A DNA stretch of 31,173 bases from assembly GCA_037176905.1 (NCBI GenBank), contig JBBBWG010003682.1, positions 1 through 31,173 on the forward strand, given 5' to 3'. The stretch is from Azolla pinnata. Its lineage: Eukaryota > Streptophyta > Polypodiopsida > Salviniales > Salviniaceae. Positions 8,884-18,800 of the stretch are shown in pieces. Position 1 is the first letter of the stretch. Each line of letters opens with the position of its first letter. Under the pieces are notes generated by a model. The model had not been told where the DNA came from, did no database searches, and worked only from the letters and a program-made list of their open reading frames with translations. The position numbers and the translations under genes are program-made.

Positions 8884-11800
8884 ATGGAGAGTCTAGGAAC
8901 ACGCAATAGAACGGCCAAGCGAAGCTTTTCACATCATTATGGTGACCATGAGGATTATAACAGTAGCAGATTCAAGAGGCATGCACCAGATGAATCACAA
9001 AATGGTAGAGCCTTAACACCACCAGGGATATCTAAGCCAACAGAGATTGTTTTTCGAATCATATGTCCCGAGTCCAGGGCTGGTTGTGTAATCGGAAAAG
9101 GTGGGAGTATCGTAAAGAGTTTAAGGCAAGACACTGGTGCAAAAATTATGATTGCAGATGCAGCTGAAGGCGCAGGTGATAGGGTTATATTCATTTCTTC
9201 CCCTATTTCAGAGATACAGAATGGACATGCTAAAGATGATATCGATAAAAGCAAGCAAGATGGTAAGGATGATGCTGATGGAAAGACAGAGATCAAAGGT
9301 GATATCTCAGTGAATGAGGTCCATTCACCAGCACAAGAGGCACTATTGAAGATTCTTGAGCATATGATTGAGGGTGGTGACCTGAAAGGCGACTCGGAAG
9401 AAGGCTCTTCCATGCTGATGACAAGGCTCTTGGTGCCAAGTAGTCAAGTTGGATGTTTGCTTGGAAAAGGAGGAAAAATCATTGAACAAATGCGTCAAGA
9501 GAGCAAAGCGAAAATCCGAATTGTAGCTTGTGAGAAGAACTTGTTGGGTTTGATGCCTTTTGATGAGATACTTCAGGTATCCTTCATTCATATCCACGTT
9601 TGAGCTACTATCTCATTGTGCTTCATGTGTTATGTTCAAACTGACAAATAAATAACAATATTGTGCCACTTCGCAGATTTTTTGACGTGTACACCACATG
9701 TACTGATCTACATCCACTCGTTAACCATGCATTGTATGTCTAGTCTGTGCATGCTGTTCGTCTTCTTGCATTCTTTTTTCGGTTCTGACTTTTTTTTCCT
9801 TCAATATTATAATGCGTGGAACATTTGAAACACTTCATCAATACCTTCAAACGAGAGAGATGTCAAGAACTCTTCCATCATAGAATAGATCTGGTCAAAT
9901 ATGAACATTTTCTAGGTTTTCACTTCACTTAAAAGTTTTTGCATGAGAATGTATTATGAGGGCATGTACCAAACTCTTTTTCTTGGGTAATGGTGTTTGT
10001 AGATAACTGGAGATGCGGACTCTGTGAAGAGAGCAATCCATCTTGCAGCTCAACGGCTTGAAGAGAATCCTGCACAAGAACATATACAGTTCTCTTCTAT
10101 TGCTACACCAAGAGCTGGAGTTGAAGAGTCAGAAGTTGCTTCTAAGAGCATGTCAGATAATCGAAAAAGTTCAGATTTACATCAGCAAAGGCATTCCTCA
10201 TTTTCTCTGGATGTTGAGTCACATGGTTCCAGATATTCTCGTGGTCATCCAAGTGGAGTATCTGAGGCAGCATGGCCTGGTCGAGCTGCAAAAGATGGAA
10301 TCACTTTCCGTATATTGTGTCCAAATGAGAAAATTGGAGGCATTATCGGTAAAGGTGGAAGTATAGTAAGAGGATTACAAGATGATATTGGTGTAAAAAT
10401 TAAAGTCATGGAGCCTGTTGTTGGATCGAGTGAGCGGATTGTTGCCATTTTCTCAATTGAAGTATGTCATCTCTCTCATCTTTACTTTTATGGAGTCTTG
10501 GATTTATTGTTTGTCACTTGAAAATTTGCTACTCTCTGTTATTTGTTCATACACTTTCTAGCTGGTAGTTTGAATGCTCCTTTCCTAGCTCTTTGATCCA
10601 AATTTTTCATATTGTATTGGTTTATGGTTTGTTCATTTGGTTTTATCTAAATGGTCGTTCTTTCATATTTGTCTCTCTTTTGCATTTGGTTAGGCTACAT
10701 AATGTGCTTCTATGTGAAATTCACTCTATAATCATTGTGCGAACAGAGAAAAGCCAGAATTTGGTTAAGTACATTCCTTCTTTGGCTTATGAGTTCTGCA
10801 TTAAGCATTCCTTAATTGAATGCAGCATCCTGAGGATGACATATCACCAGCACAAGAAGCTTTGTTGCATGTCCAGAGCAAGATTGCAGATTTGGGAACC
10901 GATGAAGATGCTGTTATCACATCTAGGCTCTTAGTTCCTTCTGATGAAGTGGGTTGCCTGCTTGGGAAAGGTGGAAGCATAATAACAGAAATCCGGAAAT
11001 CCACTCGTGCCAATATACGCATCCTGGGGAAGGATGACCTCCCAAAATGTGCGCCTTCAAGTGATGAGCTTGTCCAGGTCTATTATTAAATTCCAAATTT
11101 GTTATTCATAGGTATGTCAATAGGAGATCTGTAAGTAATCCAAAACAAATGCCAGAGTGTCCCTCTGCTGCTGCCATGTTAGAGTTCTCTGAAAAAACCT
11201 AGGGGAAGTTTCGGGTGTTTCTTCCCATTTTAAATGTTTCCTGGCACAAGAACTTTTGTTTTTGGTTCAATGCAATTCAGATTGTGGGTGATATACGGGT
11301 TGCTCGAGATGCCCTAATCCAAATAACAGAGCGGCTTAGAAGGAAATGCCAACAAAAAAAACTGCAAGTGAGCCTGGGAGAAAACCTTACAAAATCAGCA
11401 GATTCTCGGCGGCATGATGTCACTTCACCTGGAAGAATGGAGTTCCAAAGACTTGGAGTTCATAGTGTGGGACCACCAGCATTAAGCTACCACTCGTTCA
11501 TACCTTCTCCTGGGAACTGGACTGGACAGGTTGGTTTTGTCACCTGTATTCAACATTTTAAACAATTCTTGTGCGAATGAGATTCTGCAGGAACATTCTT
11601 TTCTCTCTTAATCAAGGTGATGTTTGTGAGAGTGTACATAAGCTACTCTAGACCGACACTAGAATAGGCTCATTAGCTACCAGAAAGGGTTTTATACTAT
11701 TTGAAGTTTATTAGGGATGCTTTGATATACTTTTCTGGAAGTATAGATTGGTAATGTTAAGGGTCGGACTAACAAACCTTAATACCATAGAGAAAATAGT

Positions 11801-12372
11801 AAAATTTTTAAAATCTGAAACCCCTGTTTCTAGTTGCCAAGTTGCCAACCTTGTATTTTATTCAGGATGCTTCTGGAGGACGAACATTTGGTGATTATGA
11901 TCACCTCCAGAAACTGACACAACCACCTCTTGATTTCAGGTATGTATGTATATGTTTCTCATTGGAAAATTCTGATTGGATCAATGTTGAGGCAGATTGA
12001 ACTACAACCACATTCCTTCAATGTGGAACAGGCTAACTGGCGCATTGGTGACAAGGACAACTGTGGAAGTTATGATTCCTGCCCATACAGTTACATCCAT
12101 TATTGGTGATGGTGGAAATCGAATTGTTCATATACGGCAGGTAAAAACGATCAAAACTTTAGTAAGTGGTCTTGTTGCAATTTTGCCAAATGTATACGCT
12201 TGTTTGGTGGTTCCAGATGTCTGGTGCAAAGGTGGACCTTTTGGATGTTGGATCAGGAACGTCAGAAGGAATTGTAAAGATATCAGGTACACCTGAACAA
12301 ACCCAAGCTGCTCAAAGGCTATTACAAGAGCTTATTTTGAATGCGCAAACAACATCTTTGGGCTACACGTGA
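8884..12372 (+). CDS. Five-KH-domain RNA-binding protein, HEN4/RCF3-like
   Basis: Seven coding exons: 8884-9576, 10003-10461, 10826-11077, 11281-11529, 11866-11939, 11996-12140 and 12217-12372. Joined they stay open for 675 aa, and every intron used is GT-AG. Five K-homology domains bind single-stranded RNA. Their GxxG loops are GKGG at 71-74, 194-197, 347-350 and 431-434, and GDGG at 613-616. KH domains are arranged as two pairs plus a C-terminal one. Typical helix signatures follow the loops (SIVKSLRQDTGAKI, KIIEQMRQESKAKI, SIITEIRKSTRANI), and ISGTPEQTQAAQRLLQ sits near the end. Family members in Arabidopsis act in the nucleus on pre-mRNA processing (HEN4 in AGAMOUS splicing, RCF3/HOS5 in stress transcript processing). 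Which one this gene corresponds to is not resolved. The start at 8884 is the first ATG after the acceptor, with A at -3 and G at +4. A basic region (RNRTAKR, SRFKRH) at the N-terminus may act as a nuclear signal. Confidence 0.92.
9577..10002 (+). other. Intron 1 of the KH gene, containing a dispersed repeat fragment
   Basis: Bases 9711-9752 closely match 684-727 (ctcgttaacc(a/c)tgc, attgta(t/c)gtctagtct(g/c)tgcat), with about five mismatches and one indel. This is the only feature seen in the intron beyond splice sites. Confidence 0.6.
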
Positions 12373-13300
12373 TCAGAGTGTGACTTTGTAATTCTTCTCG
12401 ACAAGTTTACGTACATATTGTGGAAGCACCAATGATTATATACATATATATACATACATCTTCTGTTGCGGGTTTTCTTTTATTCTATTCTGTGGAGACA
12501 CAGCATCTCCTTTGGAAGTTTTGCATTTTACACCATTTTCCGCCGACGATGATGTGGACGAGAGCCAAAGGATTTGGTAATGTTACTTTTGTATATGCCC
12601 GTGTCAAATTGATTTCAACATTGTCGGAAAATTTGGGGTAGGAAGGTTCCTTTTTATTAAGATGTAAAGAAAGCCGCAAAGCATTTGTGCTATATTGTAA
12701 TGATAATCTGAAATAGGGAGCTCTTTCAGCCTCCTGAAGAGGCGTTTTTGATTCCAACTCTTGGTCCGTTTCAACAGAACATGGAACGACTGGTAAAAAC
12801 GTCATCAATCAAAATTTCATGAAAATAATGATCTTCCATTCAGAGCTACCATCATGTCGCAGGATTGTGGCTGGATCTATACACTGTTCAATGTTTTGTA
12901 TGATGCTCTGCTAGCAGCAAAGCATCATAAGAAGATCACAGTTAGCATTGCTATGTATCTTTCCCAAAGCTCTTGGTTGAAGAGCTTTTTGTTAAGGAGC
13001 TCAAAGGTTTCTTTTTATGTTTTAACAGCCATTGCCATTCTTCAATAATGGTGGATATGTTGCTGCAATGGGAGGTTTCGAAGGAACGATGTCCGAAGGA
13101 AGAAGCTTGATGTTGCCGGTAAGGAAGTTCTTAGAGGTAACATCAAAAGATTGTAGCTGGTCCTCTTCTTTGCTACTTTGTTTAGTAAGGTTTAATTCGG
13201 GAAGTAGAATCGATGATAATGCCAAGACAGGAGGAGGAATAGAGCGTTGATCCTTCCAAGTTTTCCGCATGTTCCGCCCCTCGTTCATTGAACGTATACA
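12373..13300 (+). other. 3' UTR and flank of the KH gene
   Basis: AT-rich sequence without a credible ORF. No perfect AATAAA hexamer was found close to the stop; tttttattaag near 12650 is in the wrong orientation. The exact transcript end cannot be placed. Confidence 0.4.
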
Positions 13301-13316
13301 CACCCACGTACAGCGC

Positions 13317-13440
13317 GGATCATGGCGAAATCTTCCAATGGAAGCAAAAAACAGATTTTTCCACAAGAGATGATGGATCCGTGCTGCTACAGATTTTCCG
13401 CAGGAGACGATGGATCATGGCGAAATCTTCCAATGGAAGC
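13317..13440. repeat. 29-bp direct repeat pair
   Basis: The 29 bases at 13317-13345 (beginning ggatcatggcgaaatcttcc) recur identically at 13412-13440, 95 bp apart. A shorter match (gatggatc, cagattttcc/acagatttttcc) lies between them. Confidence 0.9.
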
Positions 13441-13494
13441 GAAAAAACAACTTCCAAGAGTGTTCCAGGCGGCGTGTTCCCTAAGCCACTAAAC

Positions 13495-14212
13495 CACCAA
13501 ACCCTAAACTCTCAACCCTAAACCCTCAACCCTGAATGAATTCAAGCTCGTTCTGAATCGTGAATCCTTTGCGATGAAGTATGCAAGAGAGTATACATTC
13601 TTGTCATCNNNNNNNNNNNNNNNNNNNNNNNNNNNNNNNNNNNNNNNNNNNNNNNNNNNNNNNNNNNNNNNNNNNNNNNNNNNNNNNNNNNNNNNNNNNN
13701 NNNNNNNNTCGTGAATCCTTTGCGATGAAGTATGCAAGAGAGTATACATTCTTGTCATCACTAAACCCTAAACCTTGAACCCTAAACCCTAAACCCTAAT
13801 CCCAAACCCTAAACTCTCAACCCTAAACCCCAAACCCTAAACCCTCAACCCTGAATGAATTCAAGCTCGTTCTGAATCTTACAATTCGTGAATCCTTTGC
13901 GATGAAGTATGCAAGAGAGTATACATTCTTGTCATCACTAAACCCTAAACCTTGAACCCTAAACCCTAAACCCTAATCCCAAACCCTAAACTCTCAACCC
14001 TAAACCCCAAACCCTAAACCCTCAACCCTGAATGAATTCAAGCTCGTTCTGAATCTTACAATTCGTGAATCCTTTGCGATGAAGTATGCAAGAGAGTATA
14101 CATTCTTGTCATCACTAAACCCTAAACCCTAAAACCCTAAAACCCTGAACCCTAAACCCTAAACCCTAAACCCTAAACTCTGAACCCTAAACCCTAAACC
14201 CTTTCGAGCTAT
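13495..14212. repeat. Telomere-like satellite, 177-bp unit with AAACCCT heptamers
   Basis: Units combine an ~82-bp unique part (gaattcaagctcgttctgaa ... gagagtatacattcttgtca) with ~95 bp of AAACCCT and variants (AAACTCTC, AACCCTCA, AACCCTTG). The GAATTC marker is at 13538, 13857 and 14034; the last two are 177 bp apart. The segment from 13709 to 13856 equals the matching part of the following unit. The final unit passes into nearly pure AAACCCT (14117-14200) and a decayed copy of the unique part near 14210-14235. It is interstitial here, flanked by genes on both sides. Confidence 0.92.
13609..13708. other. Assembly gap (100 N)
   Basis: Exactly 100 N, the usual placeholder for a gap of unknown size. 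Both sides carry the same repeat text (gtgaatcctttgcgatgaag ... cattcttgtcatc), so the break lies inside the satellite and the true copy number is unknown. Confidence 0.98.
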
Positions 14213-14239
14213 ATATATACATATTCTTGCCATCATTAT

Positions 14240-14510
14240 GTTCTTTTTGGTAGCCAGGGGCATTTTCCGCAATTTCGGAGCTTCTGTTTCCCCAGGGGTA
14301 TTTTGGTAAATAGGGAGAACCTCGAAGAAAGGAACTGCAGATCCAGAAGGAAGCACGGCGATGTCGCCCGATGCGCAGATCCAGAGAGCACAGACAGACC
14401 TTGTTGGACCTCCCATGCCGCCGCTGATGCCGATTCGCCGCAGAACGGCCGCTTCTTCTTCTCGGAGATGGGGCGGAGAGACAGAGAGATGAAGGTCTAG
14501 GTGCGAGTTA
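14240..14510 (+). other. Unresolved region with a 43-codon ORF
   Basis: GC-richer than its neighbours. An ATG at 14361 opens a 43-aa ORF ending at 14492 (begins MSPDAQIQRAQTD, then Pro/Met-rich and Arg-rich). No family was recognised. It may be a leader ORF of a transcript entering the GAA-rich region or simply chance. Confidence 0.2.
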
Positions 14511-14514
14511 GCAG

Positions 14515-15470
14515 GAGCAGAAGAGGAAACGGCGGCGGCAGCCGCAGCAGCAGCAGCAGAAGAAGAAGAAGAAGAAGAAGAAGACGAAGAAGAAGACGAA
14601 GAAGAAGCCGAAGAAAGTAGAAGACAGCCCGGAGGAAACGGCGGCGGCGGCGATAGAAGCAGCAGCATCAGCTGGAGCAGAAGAAGAAGAAGAAGAAGAA
14701 GAAGAAGAAGAAGCCGAAGAAAGTAGAGTAGGCCGAAGAAGAAGAAGAAGAAGCCGAAGAAAGTAGAGGAGTAGGCCGAAGAAGAAGCCGAAGAAGAAAA
14801 AGAAGAAAGTAGAAGAAAACCCGGAGGAAACGGCGGCGGCGGCGACGATAGAAGCAGCAGCATCGGCTAGAGCAGAAGAAGCAGAAGAAGAAGAAGAAGA
14901 AGCTGAAGAAGCCGAAGAAAGTAGAGGTGGAAGCCGAAGAAGAAGCCGAAGAAGGAGAAAGTAGAAGCCGAAGAAAAAGAAGAAAGTAGAAGAAAACCCG
15001 GAGGAAACGGCGGCGGCGGCAATAGAAAGCAGTAGCATCAGCTGGAGCAGAAGAAGAAGAAGAAGAAGAAGAAGAAGAAGCTGAAGAAGCCGAAGAAAGT
15101 AAAGGAGGAAGCCGAAGAAATAGCCGAAGAAGAAGAAAATAGAAGAGGAAAAGCCGAAGCAGAAGAAGAACGTAGAAGAGGATGCCGAAGAAAGAAGAAG
15201 ATTAGATAGAAGGCGAAGAAGAAGAAGAGGAGGAGGAGGACGACGACGATTAGATGAAGAAGAGGAAGAATAGGAAATTGTGAACAGCGATTCTCTGAAG
15301 ATTCAGACGTTCTGTTAGATTCAACGTTTCCGAAGAAGAAGAAGAAGAAGAAGAAGACGAGGAGGAGGACGATTAGAAGAAGAGGAGGAGGAAGAAGAGG
15401 AAGAATAGGAAACTGTGAACATCGATTCTCTGAAGATGCAAAGTTTCCGTTAGATTCAACGTTTCCGTTT
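14515..15470. repeat. GAA-rich minisatellite with ~180-bp higher-order unit
   Basis: The + strand is almost pure purine: runs of GAA broken by gccgaagaaagtagaa and by the block cccggaggaaacggcggcgg. That block lies at 14638, 14820 and 14997 (182 and 177 bp apart), with a partial copy near 14523. Each block is followed by a (c)gatagaagcagcagcatc stretch with an in-frame-breaking TAG. Towards the end, a ~135-bp unit (gaagaatagga, tgtgaac(a/c)g/tcgattctctgaagat, gttagattcaacgtttccg) occurs twice, at ~15265 and ~15402. Frequent TAGs in the + strand argue against coding; antisense ORFs are Leu/Ser low complexity. Confidence 0.85.
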
Positions 15471-15628
15471 TAACTGCTAGCACAATCAAGCAGTTGATTG
15501 TTTCACGTTGCTGTCAGATCTGTACTCTGGGGCAGTCACAAGCCACTCACGCCTCTGCTCCTGTTTCTTCCACTTCTTCTACTGGCAGAAGAGGAAGCAG
15601 AAGAGGAGTGAGCTCGGCCATTGATGGT

Positions 15629-15819
15629 ATGGGACCCAGCAATCATCATCACCATCATCGTCGAAGTTACAGTGGTGAAGTTGGTGAAGGAGAAGGAGAA
15701 GGAGAAGGAGAAGGAGAAGGAGGAGAAGGAGAAGAAAGTGATAGTGATGCAGAAGATCCCATCGTGAAGCATTCTAGCAAACATCTCGTGGTAATGGTTA
15801 GTGGCATCGGTGGCAGGTC

Positions 15820-15872
<53 letters not shown>

Positions 15873-18800
15873 GTCTCCATTGCTTTCGAGTATTTCTGTA
15901 TTTCCATGGTGTTTCTTGGCGTACCAGAATTTCTGAAGAAAGAGAGGATGCGCTTCTTGTGTTGATGGCCATGCTGTATACTGTTTCTTGGTCTGGTGTG
16001 CCCGTGTTTCCATGGCGATCCTCACGGAACACTGCCAGATGGGAGAGGAAGAAGAAGGGAGAAGAAATGCTTGTATACCAGATGGAAGAAAGAACGAAGA
16101 AATGTGATGTATTTTCGTTTGGCACGGATCAGGCAGAGACTTAGAGAGCATGCGATAGATATTTAGGTCAACACAGAAGGAAGGAAGAGTTCGGTGAAAT
16201 CAGGACTACTTTTCCTTGCCTTTTCCTTTTTCCACTGTCAACAGTCACATAGGAATGATATCCTTTAGACCACAGACATCTTAGACCTTTGGTTTTGGTC
16301 CATGAAACCTCTCTCTCCCGCTCTCTCTCTCGCTGTGTATACACCCACAATATTTAGCTATGTCCATGGGAGCTCTCTGCTGAGAAGCTTCTTTTTCCCT
16401 CATACAGAACAGCAACCTCTGTAGATGAAATAAGACTCATGCTTCGCTGAGATCCCCCTCGTTTTCTGTCTGATTAAAGATCCGATTTGCTGTCCTAGAC
16501 CCCTCCCCCAATTACAGTCTATATTTCAAGGAAGAGATTCTCTGTCGGACCATCTTTGATCTTCGTCCTGTCCACAGATCCTTGCTTTCCATAGTTCCAA
16601 GACATTTTAGTTCGTTTTCGCAGGCTTCTATGTAGCCTTCCCCCTCCCAACTCAGAGATCCTAAGAAACATTGCACTGTCTTTCCTTCTGTCTTCTATGA
16701 TCTCCCTTTTAGTATTGTTTTTGAAAAGGATATCCTTTCTTGTTCTCTTTATCCCTGCTGGCTCAATACACCATCTCATCTGACTGGAAGATAGATATTC
16801 TTATACCCCCTTAGGAAAGAAAGTGCCTTCAAAGATCTGAAACATGGCCAACCTTAATCCTCCACATGCCTGGAACCTAACCGGGGCTTGCAATTTCCTC
16901 TCGTGCTTCGGCAAAGTAAAATTATCTCGATCTTCTTCTTTTCCTAGTCCTCGTGCATCTGCTTTCACCCGGGAAAATTCTGCTCATCATCTTGTGATCA
17001 TGGTGAATGGCATTGTGGGCAGGTTTGTTTCCTTTCTTTTCAATTCTTTTGTTTTTTCCTCTCCTCCTAAGACCCTGGATATTTGTAAGAGATCTCCTTC
17101 TTCCCCTAGTTCACTGGCATCTTTTTATCACAGTTAATGGCATTGTGGCCAGGTTCCTTTTATTTCTTTCCTTTTTCCCTCTCCTCCCTGGCTATCTGTA
17201 GCAGATCTCCTTCTTCCCCTAGTTCACTGGCATCTTTTTATCACGGTTAATGGCATTGTGGCCAGGTTCCTTTTATTTCTTTCCTTTTTCCCTCCTCCCT
17301 GGCTATCTGTAGCAGATCTCCTTCTTCCCCTAGTTCACTGGCATCTTTTTTATCACGGTTAATGGCATTGTGGCCAGGTTCCTTTTATTTCTTTCCTTTT
17401 TCCCTTTCCTCCCTGGCTATCTGTAGCAGATCTCCTTCTTCCCCTAGTTGTTTGGGATCGACATACACATGGGCAAATTCTGCTCATCATCTAATTATCA
17501 TGGTGAATGACATTGTTGGCAGCATTGTTTCATTGCATTCCCACTGCTCCTCGAAAAAATTCCCCTTCTTTCTTTGGTTCTTGTATGAGATCCCCTTCTT
17601 TCTTTGGTTCTATAGCATCTACATACACAGGAAAATTCTGCACATCTTATTATCATGGTGAATGGCATTGTGAGCAGGTTTGCTTCATTTCTTTTCTTTC
17701 TCACTCTCCTTAGAAAACCCTGCGTATCTGTAATAAATCAGAGAAGTTTCAAAAGCACGACCTTTTTGCTAATTGATCTCGAAAATCCAGTCGAAATTTT
17801 TTATGTTTCTCTCGAAAGTAAGCTATCCCAATTTATAATTGTTGTGTGATGATAGATCGCTCTGGATAGTTCATCTCGTGAAGAGGTCTCAGAGAGAATA
17901 TACACAGTTTCCTTTCATTTGATGGAATGCTCAATGCCATTGATATTTCATGATGAATCATGGTTTCTAGTTTTGGTATGAATACACATTCGTCAGCTGA
18001 GTATGTGGTGTACTCTATATAAAATATTTCTGTGAAGGTGGATAAGCTCTAAATGGATCTACAATCCTTTAATTGCATTCATTTATTTAAAAGATTTTCC
18101 AGCTTTCAGTTTTTATCCTCTCATTGTACATTTAAAATTCTCCTGAATGCTAAATATACACATTAAGGTAGTTATACTTCTCGTGTGCTGATTCATTCCT
18201 TTTCTTGTTCTTTTATTATGACAGTGCTAATGACTGGAAGTTTGCAGCAGAGCAATTCAAGTCCAAGTTTGGAAGTGAGGTGCTGGTTCACTGTACGTTT
18301 CCTATTTGTGAAGAGAAACAATTAAGTGAGAACGTGGTTCCGGAAATAATTTAAGTGAAATCTTGGATGTGAAAGCAATTAATTAAGAGAAAAATGGACT
18401 TGGATGTGAAAACAGTTAATGCAAATTCTGTTTCCTCCTCCTCATTTTGGAAAGAAGGAAGTACTAGTGGTTTAGGCCTTCGTAGATGGTGCAGTTTGGA
18501 TCTTCAGGAGGCTTTCTGACACGTTGTACTTGCATCCTGAAGGGATACACAATTTCTAGTTTGAGTGTACTGATGAAGCTTATTCTTCCATCGCTTACAT
18601 TTTTTCTTATATATAACTCCTATCCCTTCCCCAGCCCATCTAGAAAAAGTCCCTTTTCAGGCATCATTTTCCCTTTGTTTTTCGTCCTCATCCCGTGCAG
18701 AAAAAATAAGTGGAAAGAATTATTTTTCAGGCAGTGCACGCAATGCATCAACCTTGACATTTGATGGAGTGGACGTGATGGGACATAGACTAGCAGAGGA

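Larger units (their letters stand above)
15817..18224 (+). other. Intron 1 of the esterase gene
   Basis: A 2.4-kb intron that contains the CT microsatellite and the duplicated exon copies. 16150-16840 is T/C-rich and featureless apart from further CT runs (16308-16332). 17680-18224 is AT-rich with the acceptor tattatgacag at its end. Confidence 0.6.

Noticed and set aside
14159-15038. Two long minus-strand ORFs (Leu/Ser-rich)
   Set aside because: They are translations of the GAA minisatellite and telomere-like repeat; no non-repetitive conserved segment.
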